Origin: Qipengyuania vulgaris
GTDB taxonomy: Bacteria; Pseudomonadota; Alphaproteobacteria; Sphingomonadales; Sphingomonadaceae
Length of the DNA stretch: 64,000 nt
Direction: 5' to 3'
Assembly: GCF_009827325.1 (NCBI RefSeq)
Contig: NZ_WTYC01000007.1
Location: 52,106-116,105, forward strand
The notes beneath the pieces were generated by a model that saw nothing but the letters and a program-made list of their open reading frames with translations, did not search any database and was not told where the DNA came from. Of this stretch, positions 53,997 to 61,555 are shown in pieces. Made by a program: the position numbers and the translations under genes. Each line of letters begins with the position of its first letter. Position 1 is the first letter of the stretch.

Positions 53997-54848
53997 TTGC
54001 CCGATCCGACCTACACCCCGCCCGAAGTCTGGAGTGCCGATACCGTCAGCGGGGGGAAGTTCGCCAATATCAATCGCCCCACCGCTGGTGCACGCGAGCA
54101 AAAGGAACTGCCGACCGGCGAACACGACTTTCAGCTCTATTCGCTCGCCACGCCCAACGGCGTCAAGGCGACGGTGATGTTCGAGGAATTGCTAGAAGCG
54201 GGCCATTCGGGTGCGGAATACGATGCCTTCACCATCAATATCGGTGATGGCGACCAGTTCGGCAGCGGCTTTGTCGACGTGAACCCCAACAGCAAGATCC
54301 CTGCCCTACTGGACCGCAGCGGCGATGCCCCGGTACGGGTTTTCGAAAGCGGCGCAATCCTGCTTCACCTGGCAGAGAAATTCGGCGCCTTTCTCCCCAC
54401 CGACCATAACCGTGCCGAAGTCCTCAGCTGGCTGTTCTGGCAGATCGGTAGCGCGCCCTTCATCGGTGGCGGGTTCGGCCATTTCTACGCCTACGCCCCG
54501 GAAAAATACGAATATCCGATCAACCGTTACGCCATGGAAGCGAAACGCTTGTTCGATGTCGCAGACCAGCGGCTGGCGCAGAGCGAATATCTCGGGGGCA
54601 ACAACTATACCGTCGCCGATATTGCCACCTGGCCCTGGATGGCCCCCTTTGTCGAAGGGACGATATACGAAGAGGCCAAGACCTTCCTCTCGATCGACGA
54701 TTACGAGCATGTCGGCCGATGGGCTCGGCAAATCGGTGCGCGACCCGCGGTGAAACGCGGACGGATCGTCAACAAGACCTGGGGGGACGAGGATAGGCAG
54801 CTGCTCGAACGTCACTCTGCGGCGGATTTCGAGGGTAAAAAGCTGTAG
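53997..54848 (+). CDS. yghU: Glutathione S-transferase, YghU-like
   Basis: A 283-residue GST-family protein very close in layout to E. coli YghU, which has disulfide reductase activity with glutathione. Features: YTPPEVWSADTVSGGKFANI start, thioredoxin fold (LYSLATPNGVKATVMFEELL; NPNSKIPAL; FESGAILLHLAEKFG) and a helical C-terminal domain (GGGFGHFYAYAPEKYEYPIN). TTG 53997 follows CAGGAGA by seven bases and matches the family start; the frame stays open for over 1 kb upstream, but that part is antisense to topoisomerase IB. Confidence 0.92.
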   Translation: MPDPTYTPPEVWSADTVSGGKFANINRPTAGAREQKELPTGEHDFQLYSLATPNGVKATVMFEELLEAGHSGAEYDAFTINIGDGDQFGSGFVDVNPNSKIPALLDRSGDAPVRVFESGAILLHLAEKFGAFLPTDHNRAEVLSWLFWQIGSAPFIGGGFGHFYAYAPEKYEYPINRYAMEAKRLFDVADQRLAQSEYLGGNNYTVADIATWPWMAPFVEGTIYEEAKTFLSIDDYEHVGRWARQIGARPAVKRGRIVNKTWGDEDRQLLERHSAADFEGKKL

Positions 54849-54897
54849 GCGCCCTCTTCACATTGTGGCTGGGCGCGTTATAGGAGCGCCCACCTGC

Positions 54898-54972
<75 letters not shown>

Positions 54973-55031
54973 CTTTTCGACATAGCCCAAGCACCTGAAA
55001 TCCTTCAGGTTTCCCTGCGAGTCAACACCGC

Positions 55032-55055
55032 GTGGCACCCTGCCGTGGTACCCTG
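55032..55055 (+). repeat. Short tandem direct repeat near tRNA-Gln
   Basis: GTGGCACCCTG (55032-55042) and GTGGTACCCTG (55045-55055) differ by one base and are spaced by 13. Their position 60-83 bases after the tRNA end resembles arm-type integrase sites. Confidence 0.45.
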
Positions 55056-55148
55056 TCGCGGTCTCGATACCGCTACCATGATTCAATGCGATTCGAGATG
55101 CAAGCACGAACCGGCGCACTCCACTCCTCTCGTCTGACTTATCCATAA

Positions 55149-55355
55149 CCGGATTGGCGGCGACCTAATGGCTGCTACCTGGGCGACCATCCGACGAGCT
55201 ACTTCGAGGACGGCAATCTTGGGCCTTCTTTGCAACGCGAAAAAGAACTGCTGGGCGCCGTTTTGCTCGGCCTCCGCTCGATGCTCGGCTCAGGTAGCTT
55301 CGTCAGCACCGATCAGATTAGAAAAAAAGGGCGGCTTAATGGGATAATGGCTTGA
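55149..55355 (+). pseudogene. Possible gene fragment
   Basis: Sixty-eight codons with protein-like composition (for example YLGDHPTSYFEDGNLGPS and KELLGAVLLGLRSMLGSG), ending in TGA, open only back to a TAA just upstream and lacking a good start. It looks like the C-terminal remnant of a larger gene, family unknown. Confidence 0.3.
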
Positions 55356-55928
55356 TACGACAACGCCCACGCGTGTCAGGAAATTCCTGCGAGAGTTTTA
55401 TGTTTAATTCCGCTTGGTAATTGGCCTGCTTGAAGTTTCCGTAAGGTTTTCAACCGATGACGCCTTGCATGCTGAATCCGAAAACCCGCAAGCCGCAAAG
55501 AGGCAGCCACAACCGTTTTGGTAGATAACCAGCTTCTGCCGAGCGACTGGGGGTAACTACAACAGTCAGACCTACTCCGGATCCAGAAATCGGTGCGTGC
55601 TAAGCTGGGAAAATCAGCTTCGCTTAATCAACTCGAAGCCTGTCTTATGCTTAAACCGGCCCGCTCTCTCGAGACGCTCCTGCCCCTTCCAGTGAAGTTT
55701 GTTGGTCATAATCCTAATCCGAAGAGCCTTGCGAGCGGATTGGTAAATCACGACGGGGGCCACTAACCACGCTCAAATTGAGTTTCTCTACTCTTCCACC
55801 GTTTGATGTGGTCGCTCTGGCCCAGAGCGACCGTTATCTTCGATTGTCCGGGGAATTTTACAAGCGCCCTTGCGCGGGCTTTGATGGCAACTGCCCTCAG
55901 CGGCGCAGACCACATCTGGAACCGACAA

Positions 55929-55958
55929 TAAAAAAGCGCCCGGGAAACCCGGGCGCTT
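55929..55958 (-). terminator. Terminator of the small membrane protein gene
   Basis: An 11-pair stem (AAGCGCCCGGG with CCCGGGCGCTT, loop of three) followed on the minus strand by TTTT. Confidence 0.88.
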
Positions 55959-55995
55959 CGAAGTCATAGGAGAATAATACGTTAGTCAGAGGCAA

Positions 55996-56229
55996 TTAGG
56001 GGCTAACGGGACGATCTTCATCGTCGCCACCGCCGCCTACGGCTACCGCGATCAGCACAACTGCAACCAGCGCGCCGATCATAAGAAGAGTTGAGCTGCC
56101 ACCCATCTCGCTAGTAGTTTCAACCGACTCGGTACCACGCTCCTGAGCCAGTGCCGTATCGGCAAAACCGATCGAGACGAAAGCCAGCGAGAGTGCCGCA
56201 GCCAGTGAAAGAAGATGGGATTTACGCAT
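55996..56229 (-). CDS. Small secreted/membrane protein
   Basis: A 77-residue protein with a signal peptide (residues 1-28, ending ALAQ), a short Thr/Ser/Glu stretch, one membrane segment (STLLMIGALVAVVLIAVAV) and a glycine-aspartate tail (GGGGDDEDRPVSP). Similar short proteins with an acidic tail are common in sphingomonads; their role is unknown. A strong terminator follows. Confidence 0.7.
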   Translation of the reverse strand: MRKSHLLSLAAALSLAFVSIGFADTALAQERGTESVETTSEMGGSSTLLMIGALVAVVLIAVAVGGGGDDEDRPVSP

Positions 56230-57062
56230 GAATCATATCCTTGGGATAACCTTGATGCCGTGCCTAAAGGCTTGAGTACGGTGATGCAAGGGATGTGACG
56301 GAAAAATCTTAAGAATTCTTGAGGAAGCCAAGGCTGAAGCGCCGTATCCAAGGCCAATTTCCATCGTGATAACTCAGCTGACTCGACCTATCCGCCAAGC
56401 AGAGATCGGGTGCTCAATCGGCTTGTTCCCAGCGATCACCCAACCAGACTCCAATTGCATTAGAGCAATCTAGCGGTTCGCCGGGTGACGCTCATTGCCC
56501 CCGTAGAACGGCAGGCGCATGCTTGGGACAGCTACGGGGCGCAAGGGGTCTCGATGCGCCGAGCGAGCCTGCCGTTCCGTAGCGCAATATACACCTTCCG
56601 ATGGATTGCATCCAAGCAGAATCGACCGAAATAGGGACGGCGCTCTCTTTGCGAATAGCGGCAAATGAGGCTCGGAATTCGGTGATGGCTTGGGTGGGAC
56701 GACAGACTGCGCTCCCCCTATCGGAAGATCGGCGCGGGTCGCGGGCGCCTGTAGACTGCCGTCCCATCTGGAGAGATACCACGTTGTGTGTGTCCGCGCG
56801 AAGCTAATCGACGTGGCTCGCGGTGCACCTCGCCTGACAAGTGGCTTTATCGCGCATGCCCGGACATTTAAGCCGAATTCAATGAACAAGGTCCGCAGCG
56901 GCTATTTGCCAACTTCCAAGGGTAAACTGGAGGGAGATGTGATACTATACCAGCGGAAACCGGGTGTTTGTTGTGCGAAACCGGAGGTGACGGCGCAGGC
57001 CACCTGCTGTTTGCGGTGACAGCTAATGGACCCCGCGGCCGGGGACTGCATATTGCAATCGT
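56230..57062. other. Non-coding interval, nothing recognised
   Basis: About 830 bases. Several open frames on both strands (for example 56470-56889 minus) overlap each other and have no credible start or family. Protein-like segments are absent. Might be decayed sequence continuing from the tRNA-Gln side. Confidence 0.45.
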
Positions 57063-57099
57063 CCGGTGACGGACCAGTCAGATTCCGGCCCGTCACCGG
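57063..57099 (-). terminator. Hairpin downstream of the outer-membrane protein gene
   Basis: CCGGTGACGG (57063-57072) pairs perfectly with CCGTCACCGG (57090-57099). No U-run follows on the minus strand, so it may protect the transcript end. Confidence 0.5.
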
Positions 57100-57141
57100 T
57101 AGCAGTTGCGGAGCCCCAATTCGGGCGCCCCGCTATTGCGA

Positions 57142-57807
57142 TTAGAACCGGAAGCCGACGCCAGCGACGATCTGGTGACGATTGAGATCGTATTCGCCGA
57201 GTTCAACAAGGTCGAGGCTCTCGCCTTCGAACTCAACGTCGCCATCCGAATACGCGGTGTAACGATACTCGATCTTGCCGTATGCGTTGCCGAACGAGCG
57301 CTCTACACCGCCGCCGAGACGCAGGCCGCTGAAATTGAAGTCGGCGCTTTCAGAGCCCGGCTCGCCATCAACGGTTCCCTCGACGTCAAGATCGAGAGTC
57401 GTATGGGCGAACCCTGCCTTGAAGTAGAACAGGTTCGAGCCGAGTACGGAGCCCACCCGGCCGCCGACGTACCAGTTGACCCCATCTTCAAGACTGACGG
57501 TGCCGTCATAGACCGAGCCGTCCACTGTCTCGTTGATGTCGATTTCTCCGCCATTGCCCGAGCTGGCGATTTCGGCTTCGGCGCCGAAGAGCAGGCCGGT
57601 GCTCTGAAAATCGTAGCCGATGGCCGCACCGTAGAACACGTCTTCCGAGTTTCCGTCGACTTCGATGCCCTCGACGTCAAGGTCAAAGCGGTCGTAGCCA
57701 GCGAGTACTTCGGCGCGCGGACCGTCAAAAGCCTTTTCTTCCTGGGCAAGCGCAGGCGTGGCGATGACGGCACAACCCAGCACCGCGAGAGTGGTCGTTT
57801 TCTTCAT
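57142..57807 (-). CDS. Outer-membrane beta-barrel protein
   Basis: A 221-residue protein with a signal peptide (residues 1-21, ATPALAQ) and eight likely amphipathic strands (RAEVLAGYDRFDLDV; DVFYGAAIGYDFQ; LFGAEAEIASSG and following; final QIVAGVGFRF). The C-terminal Phe is the usual barrel assembly signal, and the layout matches the OmpA/Opa-type small porin-like family. It lies alone in a gene-poor region. Confidence 0.87.
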   Translation of the reverse strand: MKKTTTLAVLGCAVIATPALAQEEKAFDGPRAEVLAGYDRFDLDVEGIEVDGNSEDVFYGAAIGYDFQSTGLLFGAEAEIASSGNGGEIDINETVDGSVYDGTVSLEDGVNWYVGGRVGSVLGSNLFYFKAGFAHTTLDLDVEGTVDGEPGSESADFNFSGLRLGGGVERSFGNAYGKIEYRYTAYSDGDVEFEGESLDLVELGEYDLNRHQIVAGVGFRF

Positions 57808-58549
57808 AATTTACCTCTGTTTAGTCCCGCAAGCGCGCGTCTTGCTGCCGCCGCAGCCGCTCAGCCGCCTCACTTTCCTTAAAATCCATGACCTTACCAT
57901 GGATCAATCGAAGAGCGTTTTCTAGCATCAATCGCGTGCGACGTTACTTCAGATGCGAGGAAATGGTTAAATCGGTCGGAGCGAACAGGGAAAAAGCCTA
58001 GCAAGACACAATGGCCGGATGCGGTTGGTTCGTGGCCGCTTTCCACCAAATTCGTAAGTCAGTACACTGCTTCCCGAAACCTAACCAACCGCTGACCAGA
58101 CATTTCACACGAAAGCTACCGGTCGGCTAACAACGCCAAGGCGAGTGCTGTGGAAGCGGAACAAGCACAGTCTGACAATTAGGCAAGTATGGGAGATGTG
58201 CCTAAGCAGGTGGGAGCAGTTATATGAAATTCTCAGGGCGGTCGAAGTTCCTAGTCCCAATCGAGCGACAATAGTTCGCGGCCCATAATGAGACGTTCGC
58301 CGATTACTAAGGGCAACAATAAACGATTGCTTTTATGCGGCAGGTGGAGCGGCAAGCAATCAGCGTTTTGCGACCCTGCGCTGTAGAGAGCTTGTGAAAG
58401 CCGGCTTGCCGTTCCACCCAATGTATGGCTCGATTATCCGCGAACAAGCCCGGAAACGTCGGTTCGCGATTTCCTAACGGTAGCAACCGGATAGTCTGTG
58501 TCTGCCTTTGCATCGTGGCCGACCCCAGATGAGTTTTCCTAGAAAAAAC
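57808..58549. other. Non-coding interval between the barrel protein and the ZIP-like gene
   Basis: About 740 bases. The first part should hold the promoter of the barrel protein gene. A minus-strand frame at 58307-58513 has no ribosome site or recognisable product. No clear RNA structure was seen. Confidence 0.4.
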
Positions 58550-59248
58550 TCACAAGTACGCTGACATCAGAAGCAACAGAGCAAAACCACCCGCAAACGC
58601 AGGACTGGAAATGCGGCGGGGAGCGCCAGATTCGTCTGCCTCAGGTACGATTTCCTCCACCGTCGCGGTTAGCAGCAAGCCGGCAAGGACAGCTAGAGCT
58701 ATACCCACTGTGATATCTCCAGAGCCACGCAATGCCAAATACCCCAATGCCGCGCCTAGCGGCGGCAGAAAAGGGTAGAAAGAGAGCATTATCAACCGCT
58801 GTACACGTGGAATACTGGCAGTCCGGAAATTAGCAGCGATGGCGAAGCCTCCAGGTAGGTTGCCGATAATTTGTGACATCGCCAGCAGCATACCTAAACT
58901 TGCCTCGACGGCTGCCCCACTGCCCGTCATCAGACCGTCGCTCAATAGATCGAGCCCAATTGCTACATACGCACCAACCGTAGTTCCGCGCATCGATTTT
59001 CGGGACAGTCGCCTGCCGAGCCAGCGAGAACTACGCCCGATGGCGACAGAGACCAAGGAGCCTGCGACTAACGACAGCGCCAAGATCCATATTTCCACTC
59101 GCTCGATTGAGCGTGGGACGAGTTCAACTGCCGCCACCGCAGTGGCCAAGCCCGCTGCGGCATGCATCGCTCCGCCTACCAGCCAAGAGGGCGGTTCACG
59201 CCATTCGGCCAAGCCCACGCCGATCATACTGCCGAGCACGGGCAGCAA
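58550..59248 (-). CDS. ZIP-like metal transporter
   Basis: A 232-residue (from TTG) inner membrane protein with about seven hydrophobic segments. Motifs point to the ZIP family, which moves Zn2+ or Fe2+ into the cytoplasm: HAAAGLATAVAAVELVP, GLDLLSDGLMTG, QIIGNLPGGFAI, and LLLTATVEEIVPEADE. The usual HNxPEG is altered to GNLPGG, so transport activity is uncertain. The TTG start cuts the first membrane segment; ATC at 59278, preceded by AGGAA, would restore it (242 residues). Confidence 0.7.
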   Translation of the reverse strand: MLPVLGSMIGVGLAEWREPPSWLVGGAMHAAAGLATAVAAVELVPRSIERVEIWILALSLVAGSLVSVAIGRSSRWLGRRLSRKSMRGTTVGAYVAIGLDLLSDGLMTGSGAAVEASLGMLLAMSQIIGNLPGGFAIAANFRTASIPRVQRLIMLSFYPFLPPLGAALGYLALRGSGDITVGIALAVLAGLLLTATVEEIVPEADESGAPRRISSPAFAGGFALLLLMSAYL

Positions 59249-59409
59249 CGCTAGGAGTAGAACCGTACTAAGATCGATCGCTCTGTTCCTGTCCCTACCT
59301 CACGGCAAAATGAGTTCGTTGAGCCCGGATAAATCAGGCTTCCCGAACAAAGTCAGGGCGCGGACGAGAGACCTTGCCGGAGGAGCCCGCTTGAATAGAT
59401 CCACCCCCT

Positions 59410-60783
59410 TTAATTCCTCGGCACGGTGGAGGATTCAGTTGGAGCCGGGCCCGGAACCTGCCTAGCTCGCGTTGGAACCCCACGTAGCTGGGCTCGAGGA
59501 GCAATCCGCCAAACCGTGTTCGAAACGTCGTCAGCAACCAGGAGCACTCGGCGTGCCGCATCGTATGTGACGCCTACCGGGCGGCCGCGCGCATGGCCAT
59601 CTTTGAGAAAGCCCGTGACAAGGTCTACTGGTTCGCCTCGGGGGCTCCCTCCAGCGAATGGAACGAAGACAACCTTGTAACCAGAAGGGTCTGCACGGTT
59701 CCAGCTTCCGTGCTGCCCGACAAACGCGCCTTCGCTAAATTGTCCACCCAGACCGCCACCATTCGTGAAATCGACGCCCAGAGCCGCGACATGTGACCCA
59801 AGCGCGTAGTCTGGTATAATCGCTTGCCTTACCAAGTCCGGACGGGCCGGCTTGATCCGCGGATCGACGTTCCGACCATAATAACTGTATGGCCAGCCGT
59901 AGAAGCCTCCCTCGCGCACCGAAGTGAGGTAGTCCGGAACGAGTTGTGGTCCCAATTCGTCGCGTTCATTGACGACGGCCCAAAGACGCTCGTTCCAAGG
60001 GTCGCATGCAAGCGCTGTTGGATTGCGCAGACCAGAGGCGAAAATGCGGCTCGCACCCGTTTCGCGGTCGATTTCCCAGATGACGGCGCGGTCTTCTTCG
60101 ACATCCATCCCGCGCTCGCCCACGTTGCTGTTGGAGCCGATGCCGACATAGAGCTTCGAACCGTCCGGGCTGGCCGTCATCGCCTTGGTCCAGTGGTGGT
60201 TGATTTTGGCAGGGAGCTTGGTCACTTCCCTCCCCTGCTCTGCGATGCGGATCGCACCTTCGGTGTAGGGAAAACTTACCAGATTGTCCTGGTTCGCCAC
60301 GTAAAGCGTGTTGTCGACGAAGGCCAAACCATAGGGCGCATCGAGGCCTTCGATAAAGGTCGTTTGCAGGTCGGTTTGCCCGTCGCCGTCCCTGTCGCGT
60401 AACAAAGTGATGCGATCGCCGCCTTTGACGGAACTCTTGCCGCGCTGCTTGATCCATCCCGCGATGATGTCCTTGGGCCGCAACTTGGGCGCATTGCCCC
60501 CAGATCCCTCGGCGACGAGAATATCGCCGTTGGGGAGCACGAGCACTTGTCGCGGAATTTTGAGATCCTTGGCGATAGCCGTAACCGTATAACCTTCGGG
60601 GACCGTAGGCAGGTCATCTCCCCATCCTTGGGGCGTCGGTATCTCCATTGCCGGAACAAGAGCGTCGTTCTGTTCGGGCAGTTCAGGACGCTCGCCGGTC
60701 TGGTCGAGATCGGGATCGCTATTTCCCTGACATGCGGTCAGGATAAGGACCAGTGGTGCTGTGAGAATGGCTAGCCGGCTCAT
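59410..60783 (-). CDS. PQQ-type sorbosone/glucose dehydrogenase lipoprotein
   Basis: A 457-residue six-bladed propeller of the L-sorbosone / soluble glucose dehydrogenase type that oxidises sugars or aldehydes in the periplasm, passing electrons to the respiratory chain. It has a lipoprotein signal (LILTAC, Cys 18) and family motifs (PRQVLVLPNGDILVAEG; YGLAFVDNTLYVANQDNL; NHHWTKAMTASPDG; SGLRNPTALACDP; GQHGSWNR). Its ATG overlaps the DUF2231 gene stop by four bases; cox genes lie upstream in the same operon. Confidence 0.9.
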   Translation of the reverse strand: MSRLAILTAPLVLILTACQGNSDPDLDQTGERPELPEQNDALVPAMEIPTPQGWGDDLPTVPEGYTVTAIAKDLKIPRQVLVLPNGDILVAEGSGGNAPKLRPKDIIAGWIKQRGKSSVKGGDRITLLRDRDGDGQTDLQTTFIEGLDAPYGLAFVDNTLYVANQDNLVSFPYTEGAIRIAEQGREVTKLPAKINHHWTKAMTASPDGSKLYVGIGSNSNVGERGMDVEEDRAVIWEIDRETGASRIFASGLRNPTALACDPWNERLWAVVNERDELGPQLVPDYLTSVREGGFYGWPYSYYGRNVDPRIKPARPDLVRQAIIPDYALGSHVAALGVDFTNGGGLGGQFSEGAFVGQHGSWNRADPSGYKVVFVPFAGGSPRGEPVDLVTGFLKDGHARGRPVGVTYDAARRVLLVADDVSNTVWRIAPRAQLRGVPTRARQVPGPAPTESSTVPRN

Positions 60784-61217
60784 GTGCGATCCTCCACTGA
60801 ATAGGTACTTCCATTAGCGATGAACGCCGCGCCGAAGGCGAGCAATGTGCAGAGAATGGACAGCACTAGCCCCAATGTTCCGACTGAATGCCAGCCGTCT
60901 CGCGCGTGTTGGAAAGCGTTCACCACGCCCAAGATGAACATCACTGCGACCACGATAAGGTAAAGGATGCCTCGCCCACGTGAGTGACGCGCTCGCCCAG
61001 CGAACAGTCCGATAACCGCCCATGCCAAAACTAGACCCGCAAAAAGGTCAGCTCCAGCGATCAGCCAAGACGAAAAATTGGTCCATTGGATCTGGGCCGT
61101 GTTGAGATAGGTCATGTCCGTCAGCAGCGCCGCAGGGTACAAAGCCACTGGGAAGGCCAGCAGGATTGCGTGCAGCGGATGGGCGAATGATCGAGAATGA
61201 TTGACGGTTCGGTCCAT
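60780..61217 (-). CDS. DUF2231-like membrane protein
   Basis: A 145-residue protein with four hydrophobic segments, starting with HPLHAILLAFPVALYPAALL, the hallmark of the DUF2231 family. AAGGAG lies eight bases before ATG 61217; the frame is open further but without a site. DUF2231 proteins often stand by respiratory or stress genes. Here it sits between the oxidase genes and the sorbosone dehydrogenase. Confidence 0.8.
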   Translation of the reverse strand: MDRTVNHSRSFAHPLHAILLAFPVALYPAALLTDMTYLNTAQIQWTNFSSWLIAGADLFAGLVLAWAVIGLFAGRARHSRGRGILYLIVVAVMFILGVVNAFQHARDGWHSVGTLGLVLSILCTLLAFGAAFIANGSTYSVEDRT

Positions 61218-61252
61218 GCGGCGATCTCCTTTGCCAGGCATGACATTGCAAA

Positions 61253-61555
61253 CTAACCAATAAACGCAGGAAAAGTGCCGAAAGCTACTGCAGCGACGGC
61301 CAAGCCCAGTGCGCCAAGCGCAACGGAAGGACGTGGCCGAGTTAATTTTTGACCCTTCCAAACCAGCGCCGCCAAGGCGGCAATTCCCGCCCCTACCGCG
61401 AGGAAACTGGCGATCGGCTGACCGGGGAAAATTAGGACCGCACCGTAGCTGACAAGAAAATGGGCCGACCAAACACAAAAAGCGAAAACCAAGGTGCGGT
61501 AGATTGCAGGGCGATCGATCGCATCGCCGCTCTTTTCTTCGCGCCGTTCAAACAC
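61253..61555 (-). CDS. Small membrane protein in the oxidase operon
   Basis: A 100-residue protein with three hydrophobic segments (about residues 20-40, 47-66 and 78-98), from GTG 61555, which overlaps the oxidase subunit gene by eight bases. No named family is recognised. The tight overlap and position suggest an accessory or assembly protein of the oxidase. Confidence 0.65.
   Translation of the reverse strand: MFERREEKSGDAIDRPAIYRTLVFAFCVWSAHFLVSYGAVLIFPGQPIASFLAVGAGIAALAALVWKGQKLTRPRPSVALGALGLAVAAVAFGTFPAFIG

Larger units (their letters stand above)
54973..55995. other. Gene-poor region downstream of tRNA-Gln
   Basis: About one kilobase with no convincing full gene. It contains near-perfect direct repeats (55032-55055), a possible gene fragment (55149-55355) and the terminator of the next minus-strand gene. 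The base composition looks less regular than that of the flanking genes. It may be what is left of an element once inserted at the tRNA. Confidence 0.5.

Noticed and set aside
56470..56889. Overlapping frames of 96 and 139 codons on the minus strand
   Set aside because: They overlap in different frames, and their Arg/Pro/Ser-rich composition is typical of non-coding GC-rich DNA.
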